Source: DATLFI01 sp035524895
Lineage (GTDB): Bacteria > Acidobacteriota > Thermoanaerobaculia > Multivoradales > Multivoraceae
Assembly (NCBI GenBank): GCA_035524895.1
Contig: DATLFI010000181.1
Coordinates: 1 to 32,607, forward strand
DNA: 32,607 bases
Direction of reading: 5' to 3'
Of this stretch, positions 25,802 through 32,607 are shown one piece after another (position 1 is the first letter of the stretch; each line of letters starts with the position of its first letter). The position numbers and the translations under genes are program-made. Under the pieces are notes generated by a model, which did no database searches, was not told the DNA's origin, and saw only the letters and a program-made list of their open reading frames with translations.

Positions 25802-26932
25802 ATGGACTCGTCGCCGTCCGCTGGCCCCGTCGACCCGCTCGTCGCTATGCGTTACGGCGGTCTGCATCTCGCCGGGCAGCTCTCGGGGGGCGAGGAGCTC
25901 GAGGTACCCCTCTACTGGGTGCGCGACGACGCGGTGCCCGACCATGGGGCACCAGACCACGCCGGCAATCGTCTCGTGGTCGCTCCACTGGCCACCTCTT
26001 CCGGGAGTCGACGGCTCACACACGACGCCGGTCGTGACCGCATCGCCGCGCTCTACGATCGCGCGCTGCGCCTCGCCCACGTGGAGCACCCGGCGCTGCC
26101 GAGACTGGTCGAGTCGATGGCTCCGGAGCTGCCGGAGCCCTTCCTCGCCTGGGGCGTCGCCGGAGCGCACGACCAGAACCTCCGCGACGTGATCGACCGC
26201 GCGACGATCGAGCTCGCCACGGCGACGCGCATCGTGCTGCAGATCGCCGCGGCGCTCGAGGCGCTGCACGCGGCGGGCGAGGTGCACGGCGGTATCTGCC
26301 CAGCCAACGTGCTGGTCGACATGGAACACACGGTGAGCCTGGTCGGCGTGGGCCTCGCCTCGACGCGCGTCCCCGCTGCAGCGCTGCCGCCCATGGTGGC
26401 GCGCTACCGCGCTCCCGAGCAGCTCTCTCTCGGCCGCGGTGCGATCGACCCGCGCAGCGACGTGTTCGCGGTGGGCACGATCCTCTACGAGCTGGTCCAC
26501 GGCCAGCCCGCGTTCCCGGGCGCCACGCTCCCCGAGCTCGAGGCAGCGATGGCGTCTGGCCCGCCGACCTCGAAAGGTCACCGGCTCGCCGCACTCGGCG
26601 ACTCGATACGGGAGCCGCTCGACCGCGTGCTGCGGCGCGCTCTGCAGCTCGACCCAGCCGATCGCTTTCGCACCGCCGGCGAGCTGGCTCGCTGCCTGCG
26701 CGAACTGCTAGACCAGCTCGAGCCCGAGCGTCGTCCGACTGGCGGAGTCGTCCAGGAAGCTCGGCTCGTCGTGCCGCCCGCGCACGGAAGCACCCGAACC
26801 GGTGGAAAGCTCGCCGATCGCCGTCGCGAGCTGAGCCGCGAGGCGGAGCCACTGCCGCGCTCGTTGTGGCTGGTGCCGGCAGTGGTGCTGCTGGTGCTGG
26901 TGGCTATGCTGCTGGCGATGTGGCTGCGCTGA
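25802..26932 (+). CDS. Membrane-anchored Ser/Thr kinase-like protein, predicted pseudokinase
   Basis: The 376-residue protein has the C-lobe pattern of bacterial Ser/Thr kinases: ALEALHAAGEVHGGICPANVLVD, the activation-segment end RYRAPEQLSLG, and DPRSDVFAVGTILYELVHGQPAFPG, then a C-terminal membrane helix (about 354-375). Key residues are missing. The HRD catalytic loop reads H162-G163-G164, with no catalytic aspartate. DFG reads G182-V183-G184, with no metal-binding aspartate. There is no glycine-rich loop and no clear VAxK lysine (LVVAPLATSS instead). It is probably a binding or scaffold protein at the membrane rather than an enzyme. It follows the deaminase by 70 bases without a visible ribosome-binding site. 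Its stop is 13 bases from the right-hand 97-bp repeat. Confidence 0.85.
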   Translation: MDSSPSAGPVDPLVAMRYGGLHLAGQLSGGEELEVPLYWVRDDAVPDHGAPDHAGNRLVVAPLATSSGSRRLTHDAGRDRIAALYDRALRLAHVEHPALPRLVESMAPELPEPFLAWGVAGAHDQNLRDVIDRATIELATATRIVLQIAAALEALHAAGEVHGGICPANVLVDMEHTVSLVGVGLASTRVPAAALPPMVARYRAPEQLSLGRGAIDPRSDVFAVGTILYELVHGQPAFPGATLPELEAAMASGPPTSKGHRLAALGDSIREPLDRVLRRALQLDPADRFRTAGELARCLRELLDQLEPERRPTGGVVQEARLVVPPAHGSTRTGGKLADRRRELSREAEPLPRSLWLVPAVVLLVLVAMLLAMWLR

Positions 26933-26945
26933 CCCCTCAGAGGTC

Positions 26946-27042
26946 CTGGGTCACACGCTTCGCGAGCGCAACACCGCAGACGGCCCCACGCCGCCCCCTA
27001 CCAGAGCCGCGCAGCGGCGACGTCGGTGCAAGCAAGCTGCCC
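26946..27042 (-). repeat. 97-bp dispersed repeat, right copy (module A, inverted)
   Basis: This is the reverse complement of bases 1-97 with one mismatch. The two copies point inward and are separated by about 26.8 kb. It begins 13 bases after the pseudokinase stop codon and continues directly into the 37-bp palindrome. No transposase, recombinase or reverse transcriptase gene is in the interval. Confidence 0.92.
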
Positions 27043-27061
27043 GGGGCAGCTTGCTTGCACC
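27025..27061. repeat. 37-bp near-perfect palindrome at the repeat edge
   Basis: Arms 27025-27042 and 27044-27061 are exact 18-bp reverse complements around a single central g at 27043. In RNA or single-stranded DNA it would form a long hairpin; in duplex DNA it could extrude a cruciform. The left copy of module A starts at the matching centre, so its own palindrome, if present, lies outside the window. It could serve as a bidirectional terminator or as a recognition end of a mobile repeat. Confidence 0.93.
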
Positions 27062-27190
27062 CACCCGTGGGGCGCGGGGGTTTCGTGACCCCGACTGCGT
27101 TGGGCCTCCTGCACGATGGCACCGCATCGCGTTCGTCGGCCACGCCTTGCCAGCGGCCGCAGATCCCCGCGCGCAGCCTCACGCGGGTCT

Positions 27191-27210
27191 CACCACGGGC
27201 TGCTAACCCG
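27191..27210 (+). repeat. Module B, right copy, with imperfect hairpin
   Basis: The 20 bases match 221-240 except at one position (aacccg instead of agcccg), which leaves one mismatch in the 6-bp stem. The preceding gggtctc resembles gggggctc on the left. Its orientation is the same as on the left, although module A is inverted, so the modules have been shuffled. Confidence 0.6.
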
Positions 27211-27457
27211 GCTTCGCCTCAGTCCGTCGAGCCAAGCCGACCGGCGAGCCATCCGGCGTCCGAGCTCTGCCGGCATCGCGGCCGCCGCCTTCAGAAAGGG
27301 TGGCGCGCCGAATGCCCGCGGGAACTCGTGTCAGCTCCATGGAGTCCAACCGATCCATACCGCGCCGGACCGCCCGGTGTACCGCCCCATTTCCTCCCCG
27401 ACCATGCCCGCGTAACCCTTCGTTGGGATCTCCCGTAGACATCCTGAGGAGGACTGC

Positions 27458-29893
27458 ATGGAGAACCTCGTCCGCGACATCCGCTTCGCCGTCCGTTCGA
27501 TCCTGCGCAAGCCACTGTTCGCGGTGATCGCGGTGGTGTCGCTGGCGCTCGGCATCGGTGCCAATACCGCGATCTTCAGCTTGATCAACGAAATCTTCCT
27601 GCGCCCGCTGCCGATCGAACAGCCCGATCGGGTGATGGCGATCTTCACGACGGACGAGCGCGCCGGCGGCCAGAGCCCATCGTCGCACCTCAACTGGCGC
27701 GACCTGCGCGAACAGAACGAGGTGTTCGGCGAGGTCGCCGGCTACGACTTCGCGGGCATCTCGATCCAGACTGGCGGAGAGGCCACCGTGGGGCCCGCGT
27801 TGCTGGTTTCGGGCAACTATTTCGACACACTCGGAGTGCGGCCGTATCGCGGCCGCTTCTTCCTATCCGAGGAGGACAGCACGCCGGGGGCGCATCCGGT
27901 GGCGGTGCTGCACTACGGCTACTGGAGCGAGGAGCTGGGGGCCGACGAATCCGTGGTCGGGCGCACGATCACGATCAACGGCCAGCCTTTCACCGTCGTC
28001 GGCGTTGCCGCGCCAGGCTTCCACGGGCTCAACGTCGGCTTCGAGCCGCGGCTGTGGCTGCCGATGGCGATGCACCGTGCCATCCGCACCGACCCAGCCC
28101 TCAACTGGTACGACGAGCGCCGCGGACTGTTCCTGTTCGGCTTCGGCCGCCTACGACCCGGAGTCGACCAGGCGACCGCCCAGGCCAACGTCGAGCTGAT
28201 CGGCGCGCGTTTGCAGCGCGAGTACCCCGACGACAACCTCGGGCGCAGCTTCGAGGTCCAGCCGATCGCCGAGACCGCCGTGTTCAACCGCGCGGCGGTC
28301 ATGGCGGGCACCACGCTGCTCATGGCTACGGTGGGCCTGGTGTTGCTGATCGCCTGCGCCAACGTCGCGAACCTGCTACTCGCGCGCGCCACCGAGCGGC
28401 GCAAGGAGATCGCGATCCGACTCGCGATGGGTATCGGTCGCGCCCGACTGATCCGCCAGCTCCTCACCGAGAGCCTGCTGGTGTCGCTCTGCGGCGGAGC
28501 GCTCGGGCTCGTGGTCGCGTTCGTCAGCCGCGACTCGCTGTTGGGGATCCTCGGCGCCGTGCCGGGAGGGCCCAACCTGCAGCTCGACCTCTCGATCGAC
28601 GGACGAGTGCTCCTGTTCACGCTGGGGATCGCGCTCGCGACGGGTTTGCTGTTCGGCCTCTTGCCGGCGATCCAGTCATCGAGCCCGCACCTGGTGGCGG
28701 CGATCAAGGACCAGGGCGACCTGACACTCGGTCCGGGACGACGCTTCAGCGCGCGCAACGCGCTGGTGGTGCTCCAGCTCGCGCTCTCGGTGGTGGCACT
28801 GGTGGGCGCCGGTCTCTTCTTGCGCTCGCTCTCGGCGGCACGCGCCGTCGACCTCGGTTTCGAGACCGACCGGCTGGCAGTGATCAGCTTCGACGTCGGG
28901 CTCTCCGGCTACACGCGCGAGCAGGGTGAGCAGTTCTTTCGCGAGGCGCGCGACCGTATCGCCTCCCTTCCCGGCGTCGAGACCACCGCCCTGTCGCAGA
29001 CCGGGCCGCTCCAGGGCACGATCCTGCGATCGGTCTTCCTCGAAGGTCAGAACCCCGAGGAGCGAACCTTCGTGCAGGTGAGCGGGGTTGGCGAAGGCTA
29101 CTTCGAGACCCTCGGGGTCGAGATCGAGGCCGGGCGATCCTTCACCGACGCCGACCGCGCCGGCAGCGTGCCGGTGGTGATCGTGAACCGCGAGATGGCC
29201 AACCGGTACTGGCCGGGCCAGGAAGCCGTCGGCCAGCGCTTCCACTTCTTCGGCATGGAGCCCGTGGAGGTCGTGGGCGTCGCGGAGGTGGTGACCTACC
29301 AGAACCCGGGTGAGGAGCCCGCGCCGTTCGCCTACCTGCCCGTCCAACAGTATTACGTCACGAACACGAACGTGCTCGCGCGCACCGCGGGCGATCCCTC
29401 GACCGTTCTGCTCGCCGCTCAGGCCGAGCTGCGGCGAATGGACCCCAGCCTGGTGATCAACGCCACGACAGCAGATGCCCTGGTCGAGAACGCGCTCGCC
29501 GGCCAGCTCAATACCGCACTCTTCCTCGGCATCTTAGGGGGCATCGCGCTACTGCTGGCGGCCATCGGCATCTACGGCGTGATGTCCTACACCGTGCGCC
29601 GGCGCACGCGCGAGCTTGGCATTCGGGTCGCGCTCGGCGCCAGTGGCAGCGAAGTGCTCGGCATGGTGCTGCGACAGGGGCTGGCGCTGGCGGGGATCGG
29701 CCTCGCGGTGGGCCTGGTGGCGGCGCTCGCCGTGACGCGGCTCATGAGCCAGCTCTTGTTCGTGAGCCCCGCCGACCCGGTCGCCTTCGCCGGCACGATG
29801 GTGATCCTGGCCCTGGTAGCGCTGGCCGCGTGCCTGGCTCCAGCTTTGCGAGCCTCGTCGGTCAGCCCGATCATCGTCCTGCGGTACGAGTAA
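27458..29893 (+). CDS. ADOP-type MacB/FtsX-like permease, second copy
   Basis: The 811-residue permease has the same design as the one at 21469-23883. It has an N-terminal membrane segment (AVIAVVSLALGIGANTAIFSLINEIFL), a periplasmic MacB-type domain (about 45-245), and a first FtsX core (about 280-420: VLLIACANVANLLLARATERRKEIAIRLAMGIGRARLIRQLL). The second half ends in VRRRTRELGIRVALGASGSEVLG and LAPALRASSVSPIIVLRYE. The sequences have diverged well beyond a recent duplication. ATG 27458 has GAGGAGG six bases upstream. No ATPase gene is adjacent. Homologues are often annotated as efflux or lipoprotein-release permeases, but the cargo of ADOP proteins is not established. Confidence 0.92.
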   Translation: MENLVRDIRFAVRSILRKPLFAVIAVVSLALGIGANTAIFSLINEIFLRPLPIEQPDRVMAIFTTDERAGGQSPSSHLNWRDLREQNEVFGEVAGYDFAGISIQTGGEATVGPALLVSGNYFDTLGVRPYRGRFFLSEEDSTPGAHPVAVLHYGYWSEELGADESVVGRTITINGQPFTVVGVAAPGFHGLNVGFEPRLWLPMAMHRAIRTDPALNWYDERRGLFLFGFGRLRPGVDQATAQANVELIGARLQREYPDDNLGRSFEVQPIAETAVFNRAAVMAGTTLLMATVGLVLLIACANVANLLLARATERRKEIAIRLAMGIGRARLIRQLLTESLLVSLCGGALGLVVAFVSRDSLLGILGAVPGGPNLQLDLSIDGRVLLFTLGIALATGLLFGLLPAIQSSSPHLVAAIKDQGDLTLGPGRRFSARNALVVLQLALSVVALVGAGLFLRSLSAARAVDLGFETDRLAVISFDVGLSGYTREQGEQFFREARDRIASLPGVETTALSQTGPLQGTILRSVFLEGQNPEERTFVQVSGVGEGYFETLGVEIEAGRSFTDADRAGSVPVVIVNREMANRYWPGQEAVGQRFHFFGMEPVEVVGVAEVVTYQNPGEEPAPFAYLPVQQYYVTNTNVLARTAGDPSTVLLAAQAELRRMDPSLVINATTADALVENALAGQLNTALFLGILGGIALLLAAIGIYGVMSYTVRRRTRELGIRVALGASGSEVLGMVLRQGLALAGIGLAVGLVAALAVTRLMSQLLFVSPADPVAFAGTMVILALVALAACLAPALRASSVSPIIVLRYE

Positions 29894-29897
29894 CCGT

Positions 29898-29913
29898 TCC
29901 GACGACCGTCGGA
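29898..29913. terminator. Small dyad after the ADOP permease gene
   Basis: The sequence tccgacg-ac-cgtcgga starts four bases after the stop and is followed by a ggccggcc palindrome. The stem could slow polymerase, but no T-run follows. Confidence 0.3.
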
Positions 29914-29948
29914 GGCCGGCCGCACGGCTAGCGCGCTATCCTGGCGAC

Positions 29949-30443
29949 GTGCTCGAGCCCTCACAGGACCGGTCTCTACGGCGCAACACGGCCTCTATTC
30001 TTGTGCTCCTCGCGGCGGCCGGGGTCTTCGCACTCGGATCGGGCTGCGGCGCTCGGCAGGGTGCGGCGGAACCCCTGGAGGGCGCGAGCGCCGTGGAGGC
30101 GACCTTCGGCGACGCGTGGTGTCGCCGCATCGAAGATCCGCAAGCAGTCGCGGCACTCGTGGCGGCACGCAACGCGCTGGGTGGTCAGTGGCAACCGGCG
30201 TGGACGCCGCTCCAACAGCCCGGCCTGACGCTGCGCTACTTCGAAGCGAGCGGAGAGCTCGAGCACCTAGGGCTCGGCGATGGCCAAGTGCAGTCCCGTG
30301 TCGAGGGTCGCCAGGTGTTCCGTCCGATCGACCAGGCCTCGGCGGCGAGGCTGGTGGCGCTAGCCGGCGGCCCGCCCACCGGACCTCCCGACCACCCGTG
30401 CTCGACCGGCGCGGCACCTTCCGACGAGCCGCCTCCCTACTGA
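29949..30443 (+). CDS. Small exported protein, possible lipoprotein, unknown function
   Basis: The 164-residue product starts at GTG 29949 with an arginine-containing N-terminus and a hydrophobic core (ILVLLAAAGVFALGSGCGARQ). The cysteine could be a lipidation site, but the lipobox is poor (LGSGC, with glycine at -3). The mature part has no recognised domain. It includes paired W residues in GGQWQPAWTPLQQPGLTLRYF and a Pro-rich end. No ribosome-binding site is evident. It overlaps the convergent gene by seven bases at its 3' end. Confidence 0.55.
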   Translation: MLEPSQDRSLRRNTASILVLLAAAGVFALGSGCGARQGAAEPLEGASAVEATFGDAWCRRIEDPQAVAALVAARNALGGQWQPAWTPLQQPGLTLRYFEASGELEHLGLGDGQVQSRVEGRQVFRPIDQASAARLVALAGGPPTGPPDHPCSTGAAPSDEPPPY

Positions 30444-31327
30444 GTCGCGCTCGATCTCGCTCCGGGGTCGAGCCGAACGTGGTTCGACGCGCACCGGTAG
30501 CCGCCGTTGTGCAGCACGCTCCCGCGGAGCGGCGGGACGAGATCCAGCCGGTAGCCGGCGGCGGCATAGCTCCGACGAGCCAGCTCGTCGCCGGCCGCGA
30601 CCGGCGTGGCGAAAGCCTCGGCACGCCAGGTCTCGCCGTGCACGAGCACCGCGTTGTTCCAGCCGAGGAGGAAGTCGTCGAAGCCGGCGCCACCACCGAA
30701 GCGCCAGATCCCATTCTGGCGCTCCTCGAGCGTCCCGCTGCGAGGAACGGTGTGCACGAAGCGAACGGGCTGACGGTAGAGAACCTCGAGCTCGCCGGCT
30801 GCTCGATCGAGCGCGCCCAGGTAGGCGTCGAGCCCCCGGCTGGTGGCGAACGAGCCGACCGGCACCCGGTCGAGGCCCAGCAGCTCGAGCGCGCGGCGCT
30901 CCAGCGTGTGTCCGCTCACCCAGGTGACTCCGGGCGTCCACAGAATCTGTCCGTTGTGGAACGGCACCGGAGCAATGCTCCAGCGAGGAGCGCCCAGCGC
31001 GCGGTCGATCGGGTCGGACATGCCCGCCACGAACAGCAGGCCCATCTCCGAGTCGTGCTCGCGGCCGGGCTGGCGATTCGGCCGCAGCAGCGCGATCAGG
31101 TCGCCGCTTTCGGTGCGGGCGAATGTCATTGCGTCGCGGGGCCAAGGCGAGTAGCCACGGCCCACCGTATCGACCAGCGTCAGCCTCGAGCGGCTTCGTT
31201 CGGCGAGCGCCGACAGCAGCTCGCCGTCCGTCAGGACCACCAGCTCGCGCTCCGACTCCGCGCCGAGCACACCGTCGAGAAAAGCCCTTGCCTCGGTTAG
31301 GAGTGCTCGCGAGAGCGCCGCACACAA
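30437..31327 (-). CDS. Guanidino-modifying-enzyme-like exported protein; N-terminus out of frame
   Basis: The 296-residue reading resembles, weakly, the peptidyl-arginine/agmatine deiminase superfamily. It has a PWPRD motif (61-65), HNGQILWTPGVTWVSGHTLERRAL (from 124), GGGAGFDDFLLGWNNAVLVHG (211-231), and a C-terminal possible nucleophile C279 in GYRCASNHVR. The only start in this frame is TTG 31327, with no signal peptide. In the next frame, GTG 31412 with GGGAGA eight bases upstream encodes NRERPTLAILACVLLACSG, a convincing lipoprotein signal with an LLAC lipobox. One extra base near 31300-31330 would explain this. So the true gene is probably 31412-30437 with a frameshift, natural or from sequencing. 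The function is tentative. Confidence 0.55.
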   Translation of the reverse strand: MCAALSRALLTEARAFLDGVLGAESERELVVLTDGELLSALAERSRSRLTLVDTVGRGYSPWPRDAMTFARTESGDLIALLRPNRQPGREHDSEMGLLFVAGMSDPIDRALGAPRWSIAPVPFHNGQILWTPGVTWVSGHTLERRALELLGLDRVPVGSFATSRGLDAYLGALDRAAGELEVLYRQPVRFVHTVPRSGTLEERQNGIWRFGGGAGFDDFLLGWNNAVLVHGETWRAEAFATPVAAGDELARRSYAAAGYRLDLVPPLRGSVLHNGGYRCASNHVRLDPGARSSATQ

Positions 31328-31479
31328 CGCCGGAGCACGCCAGGAGAACGCAGGCCAGGATGGCCAGCGTCGGACGCTCGCGGTTTCGGGCCGGCCTCGA
31401 GACCAGGTTCACGGGCACATTCTCCCGCTTTGCGCCCCCTCGCGCGAGCGTGCCAGAGCACGTCGGCGCGCGTCCCGTC

Positions 31480-32607
31480 TCAGCGACGCGGGGGCGTCCG
31501 GTACTCGGTGCGCACGGTCACCACCTCTTCGACTTCGAGCGTGACCACGGTACCCGCCGGGATCTCGACTTCGCGCCCTTCGGACTTGACCACGTAGGCG
31601 GTGCTCGCTGCCGCGCCGGCAGCCGCACCGACCAGGGCGCCTTCGCTGTCGCCCAGGATGCTGCCGAGGATCGCTCCGGCGACCACCGCGCCCGCGATCC
31701 TCGCCTTATCGCCCCTCTTGTTCTTGCCGAGCTCGATCAGGTTGGCGCGTATCTCGACGGTGTCTCCGGACGGCAGCACGAGGCGGTCTAGGGAGAGCCC
31801 GAGCGCGGCCTGTCCCCCCACGCGACGCAACGGTCGGACCTCGACCACCTCGCCCAGGACCGCGGAGCCCGCCGGCGCCACGAGCCTTCCGTCCGAAGCT
31901 CTCAGGTCCGCGACCAGAACCGTACGGAACGCCTCTCCGACCTTGCTCGTACCGCTCGAGAGCGTCTCCTCGACCTCGACCTCGAAGCGCATACCGGCGC
32001 GCAGCAGCTCGGGCGACGCTGACGGCGTAGCTGCTGTTCGATCCACGACGGAGTCGCTCTCGCGGCTACCTCGGCGCCACGTCTCGTCCCCGGTCCAGGT
32101 CTCGCGCGCGCCATCCTCCGCGCTGTCCGTCGCGGATGCCTGCCTGCTGTCGGCTTCCGTCGCGGCGTCGCGCCGAGCCCCCAACTCGGCGTCGCGCGCC
32201 GCCTGCTGCGCTCGGGCCTGCGCCTCGCGTTCGGCGCGCAGCCTGGCTTCACTCTCGGCGACCTCGCGCTCGCGCTGGCGGAGTCGGCGCTCCCGCTCCT
32301 CCAGCTCGACTCGGGCGACCTCGGCCTCGCGCGCACGCAGCTCCGCCTCGCGCTCGGCGATCCGTCTCGCTTCGGCATCCAGCTCCTGCTGCCGCGCGAC
32401 CCGCTGCAGCTCCTCCGCCGCGTCCGACGGCTTGGCCGCCCCACCCGGGTCCACCGCGTCGGCCGCAACCGGCACCGGCTGTTGCTCGGGTCTGGCGGCG
32501 ACCTCGGGGTCGACCGTGGCGACTTCGTCTACCTCCGAACGGCCGCATCCTGCCGCGAGCGCTGCGGCGAGCATCCATCCCGACAAGGCGCGCAGGGCAG
32601 CCGCATG
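31480..32607 (-). CDS. Coiled-coil and glycine-zipper lipoprotein, 5'-truncated by the window
   Basis: The frame is open to the right edge, so the true start may lie outside; TTG 32586 is the first possible start inside. The N-terminus ALSGWMLAAALAAGCGRSE is a lipoprotein signal with LAAGC as lipobox. A long charged heptad-like segment follows (about residues 55-140, rich in E, R and A: RIAEREAELRAREAEVARVELEE). Next is a beta-rich domain (about 195-285: RFEVEVEETLSSGTSKVGEAFRTVLVADL). A Gly/Ala-rich glycine-zipper-like hydrophobic segment (about 300-335: AGAVVAGAILGSILGDSEGALVGAAAGAAAS) and a short beta tail complete it. It probably sits in the cell envelope; the coiled coil suggests oligomerisation or a peptidoglycan-spanning stalk. 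The specific role is unknown. Confidence 0.72.
   Translation of the reverse strand, partial: HAAALRALSGWMLAAALAAGCGRSEVDEVATVDPEVAARPEQQPVPVAADAVDPGGAAKPSDAAEELQRVARQQELDAEARRIAEREAELRAREAEVARVELEERERRLRQREREVAESEARLRAEREAQARAQQAARDAELGARRDAATEADSRQASATDSAEDGARETWTGDETWRRGSRESDSVVDRTAATPSASPELLRAGMRFEVEVEETLSSGTSKVGEAFRTVLVADLRASDGRLVAPAGSAVLGEVVEVRPLRRVGGQAALGLSLDRLVLPSGDTVEIRANLIELGKNKRGDKARIAGAVVAGAILGSILGDSEGALVGAAAGAAASTAYVVKSEGREVEIPAGTVVTLEVEEVVTVRTEYRTPPRR

Larger units (their letters stand above)
26933..27457. other. 525-base hairpin-rich intergenic region
   Basis: This gap holds the right-hand 97-bp repeat, the 37-bp palindrome and the short modules B and C, annotated separately. 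Further small inverted pairs occur at 27060-27072 (cccac/gtggg type) and around 27076-27094 (cgggg/ccccg). From about 27211 to 27440 I see no gene or repeat. The ADOP permease leader at the end carries GAGGAGG at 27445-27451. Confidence 0.6.

Noticed and set aside
1..27042. Composite transposon or genomic island bounded by the inverted repeats
   Set aside because: There is no transposase or integrase, the genes inside look like ordinary chromosomal ones of uniform composition, and I see no target-site duplication at the outer ends.
27211..27440. Possible tRNA or small RNA gene in the intergenic region before the second ADOP permease
   Set aside because: No cloverleaf, no conserved T-loop sequence, and no promoter-terminator pair visible by eye; a covariance-model scan would be needed to overturn this.
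21469..29893. Recent duplication of the two ADOP permeases
   Set aside because: Their sequences agree only in family motifs; most positions differ, so any duplication is ancient.

Overview
The window is a GC-rich bacterial segment that looks chromosomal. There is no phage, plasmid or transposase gene, no tRNA or rRNA, and no CRISPR array that I could see. The best taxonomic clues point to Acidobacteriota, probably a Thermoanaerobaculia-like lineage. Two ~800-residue MacB/FtsX-type permeases of the ADOP type (acidobacterial duplicated orphan permease) are present without a partner ATPase. A matrixin protease carries a C-terminal domain that I associate with secreted proteins of that lineage. 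This placement is inference; no marker gene is in the window.

Layout. (1) 1-2507: a 97-bp repeat, then on the minus strand a secreted protein of unknown function and an M48/Ste24-like membrane protease. (2) 2508-7386: a compact bidirectional control region with an 11-bp dyad inside direct repeats, a ferritin-like diiron protein, a stand-alone LanC-like protein, an ECF sigma factor with a SnoaL-like tail, a DUF4287/DUF5655 protein and an ankyrin-repeat protein. (3) 7387-11341: a secreted GH20 hexosaminidase, a four-helix membrane protein and a divergent XRE/MmyB-like regulator. (4) 11381-18541: an envelope block of two divergent, translationally coupled pairs. One pair is a UDP-galactopyranose-mutase-like flavoprotein plus a GT-C-type membrane glycosyltransferase. 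The other is an MsbA-like ABC exporter plus a fatty acyl-AMP ligase-like enzyme. (5) 18542-20733: a secreted matrixin-type metalloprotease with its own promoter. (6) 20770-24172, minus strand: a small membrane protein, an ADOP permease and an HD-domain nucleotidase. (7) 24298-26932: an MTA/SAH/5'-deoxyadenosine-deaminase-like amidohydrolase and a membrane-anchored pseudokinase. (8) 26933-27457: a hairpin-rich intergenic region holding the second, inverted copy of the 97-bp repeat. (9) 27458-32607: a second ADOP permease, a possible small lipoprotein, a guanidino-enzyme-like protein whose signal peptide is out of frame, and a coiled-coil/glycine-zipper lipoprotein cut by the window edge.

How the genes fit together. 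Most products act in or outside the membrane: proteases, a glycosidase, exporters, lipoproteins and lipid or glycan enzymes. The clearest functional unit is 11381-18541, which suggests making, acyl-activating and flipping a lipid-linked glycan or lipid. The most unusual non-coding signal is a family of shuffled, hairpin-rich repeat modules at 1-240 and 26946-27210, including a 37-bp near-perfect palindrome. The left window edge falls where the centre of that palindrome would lie, so the sequence may begin at an assembly break in a repeat.
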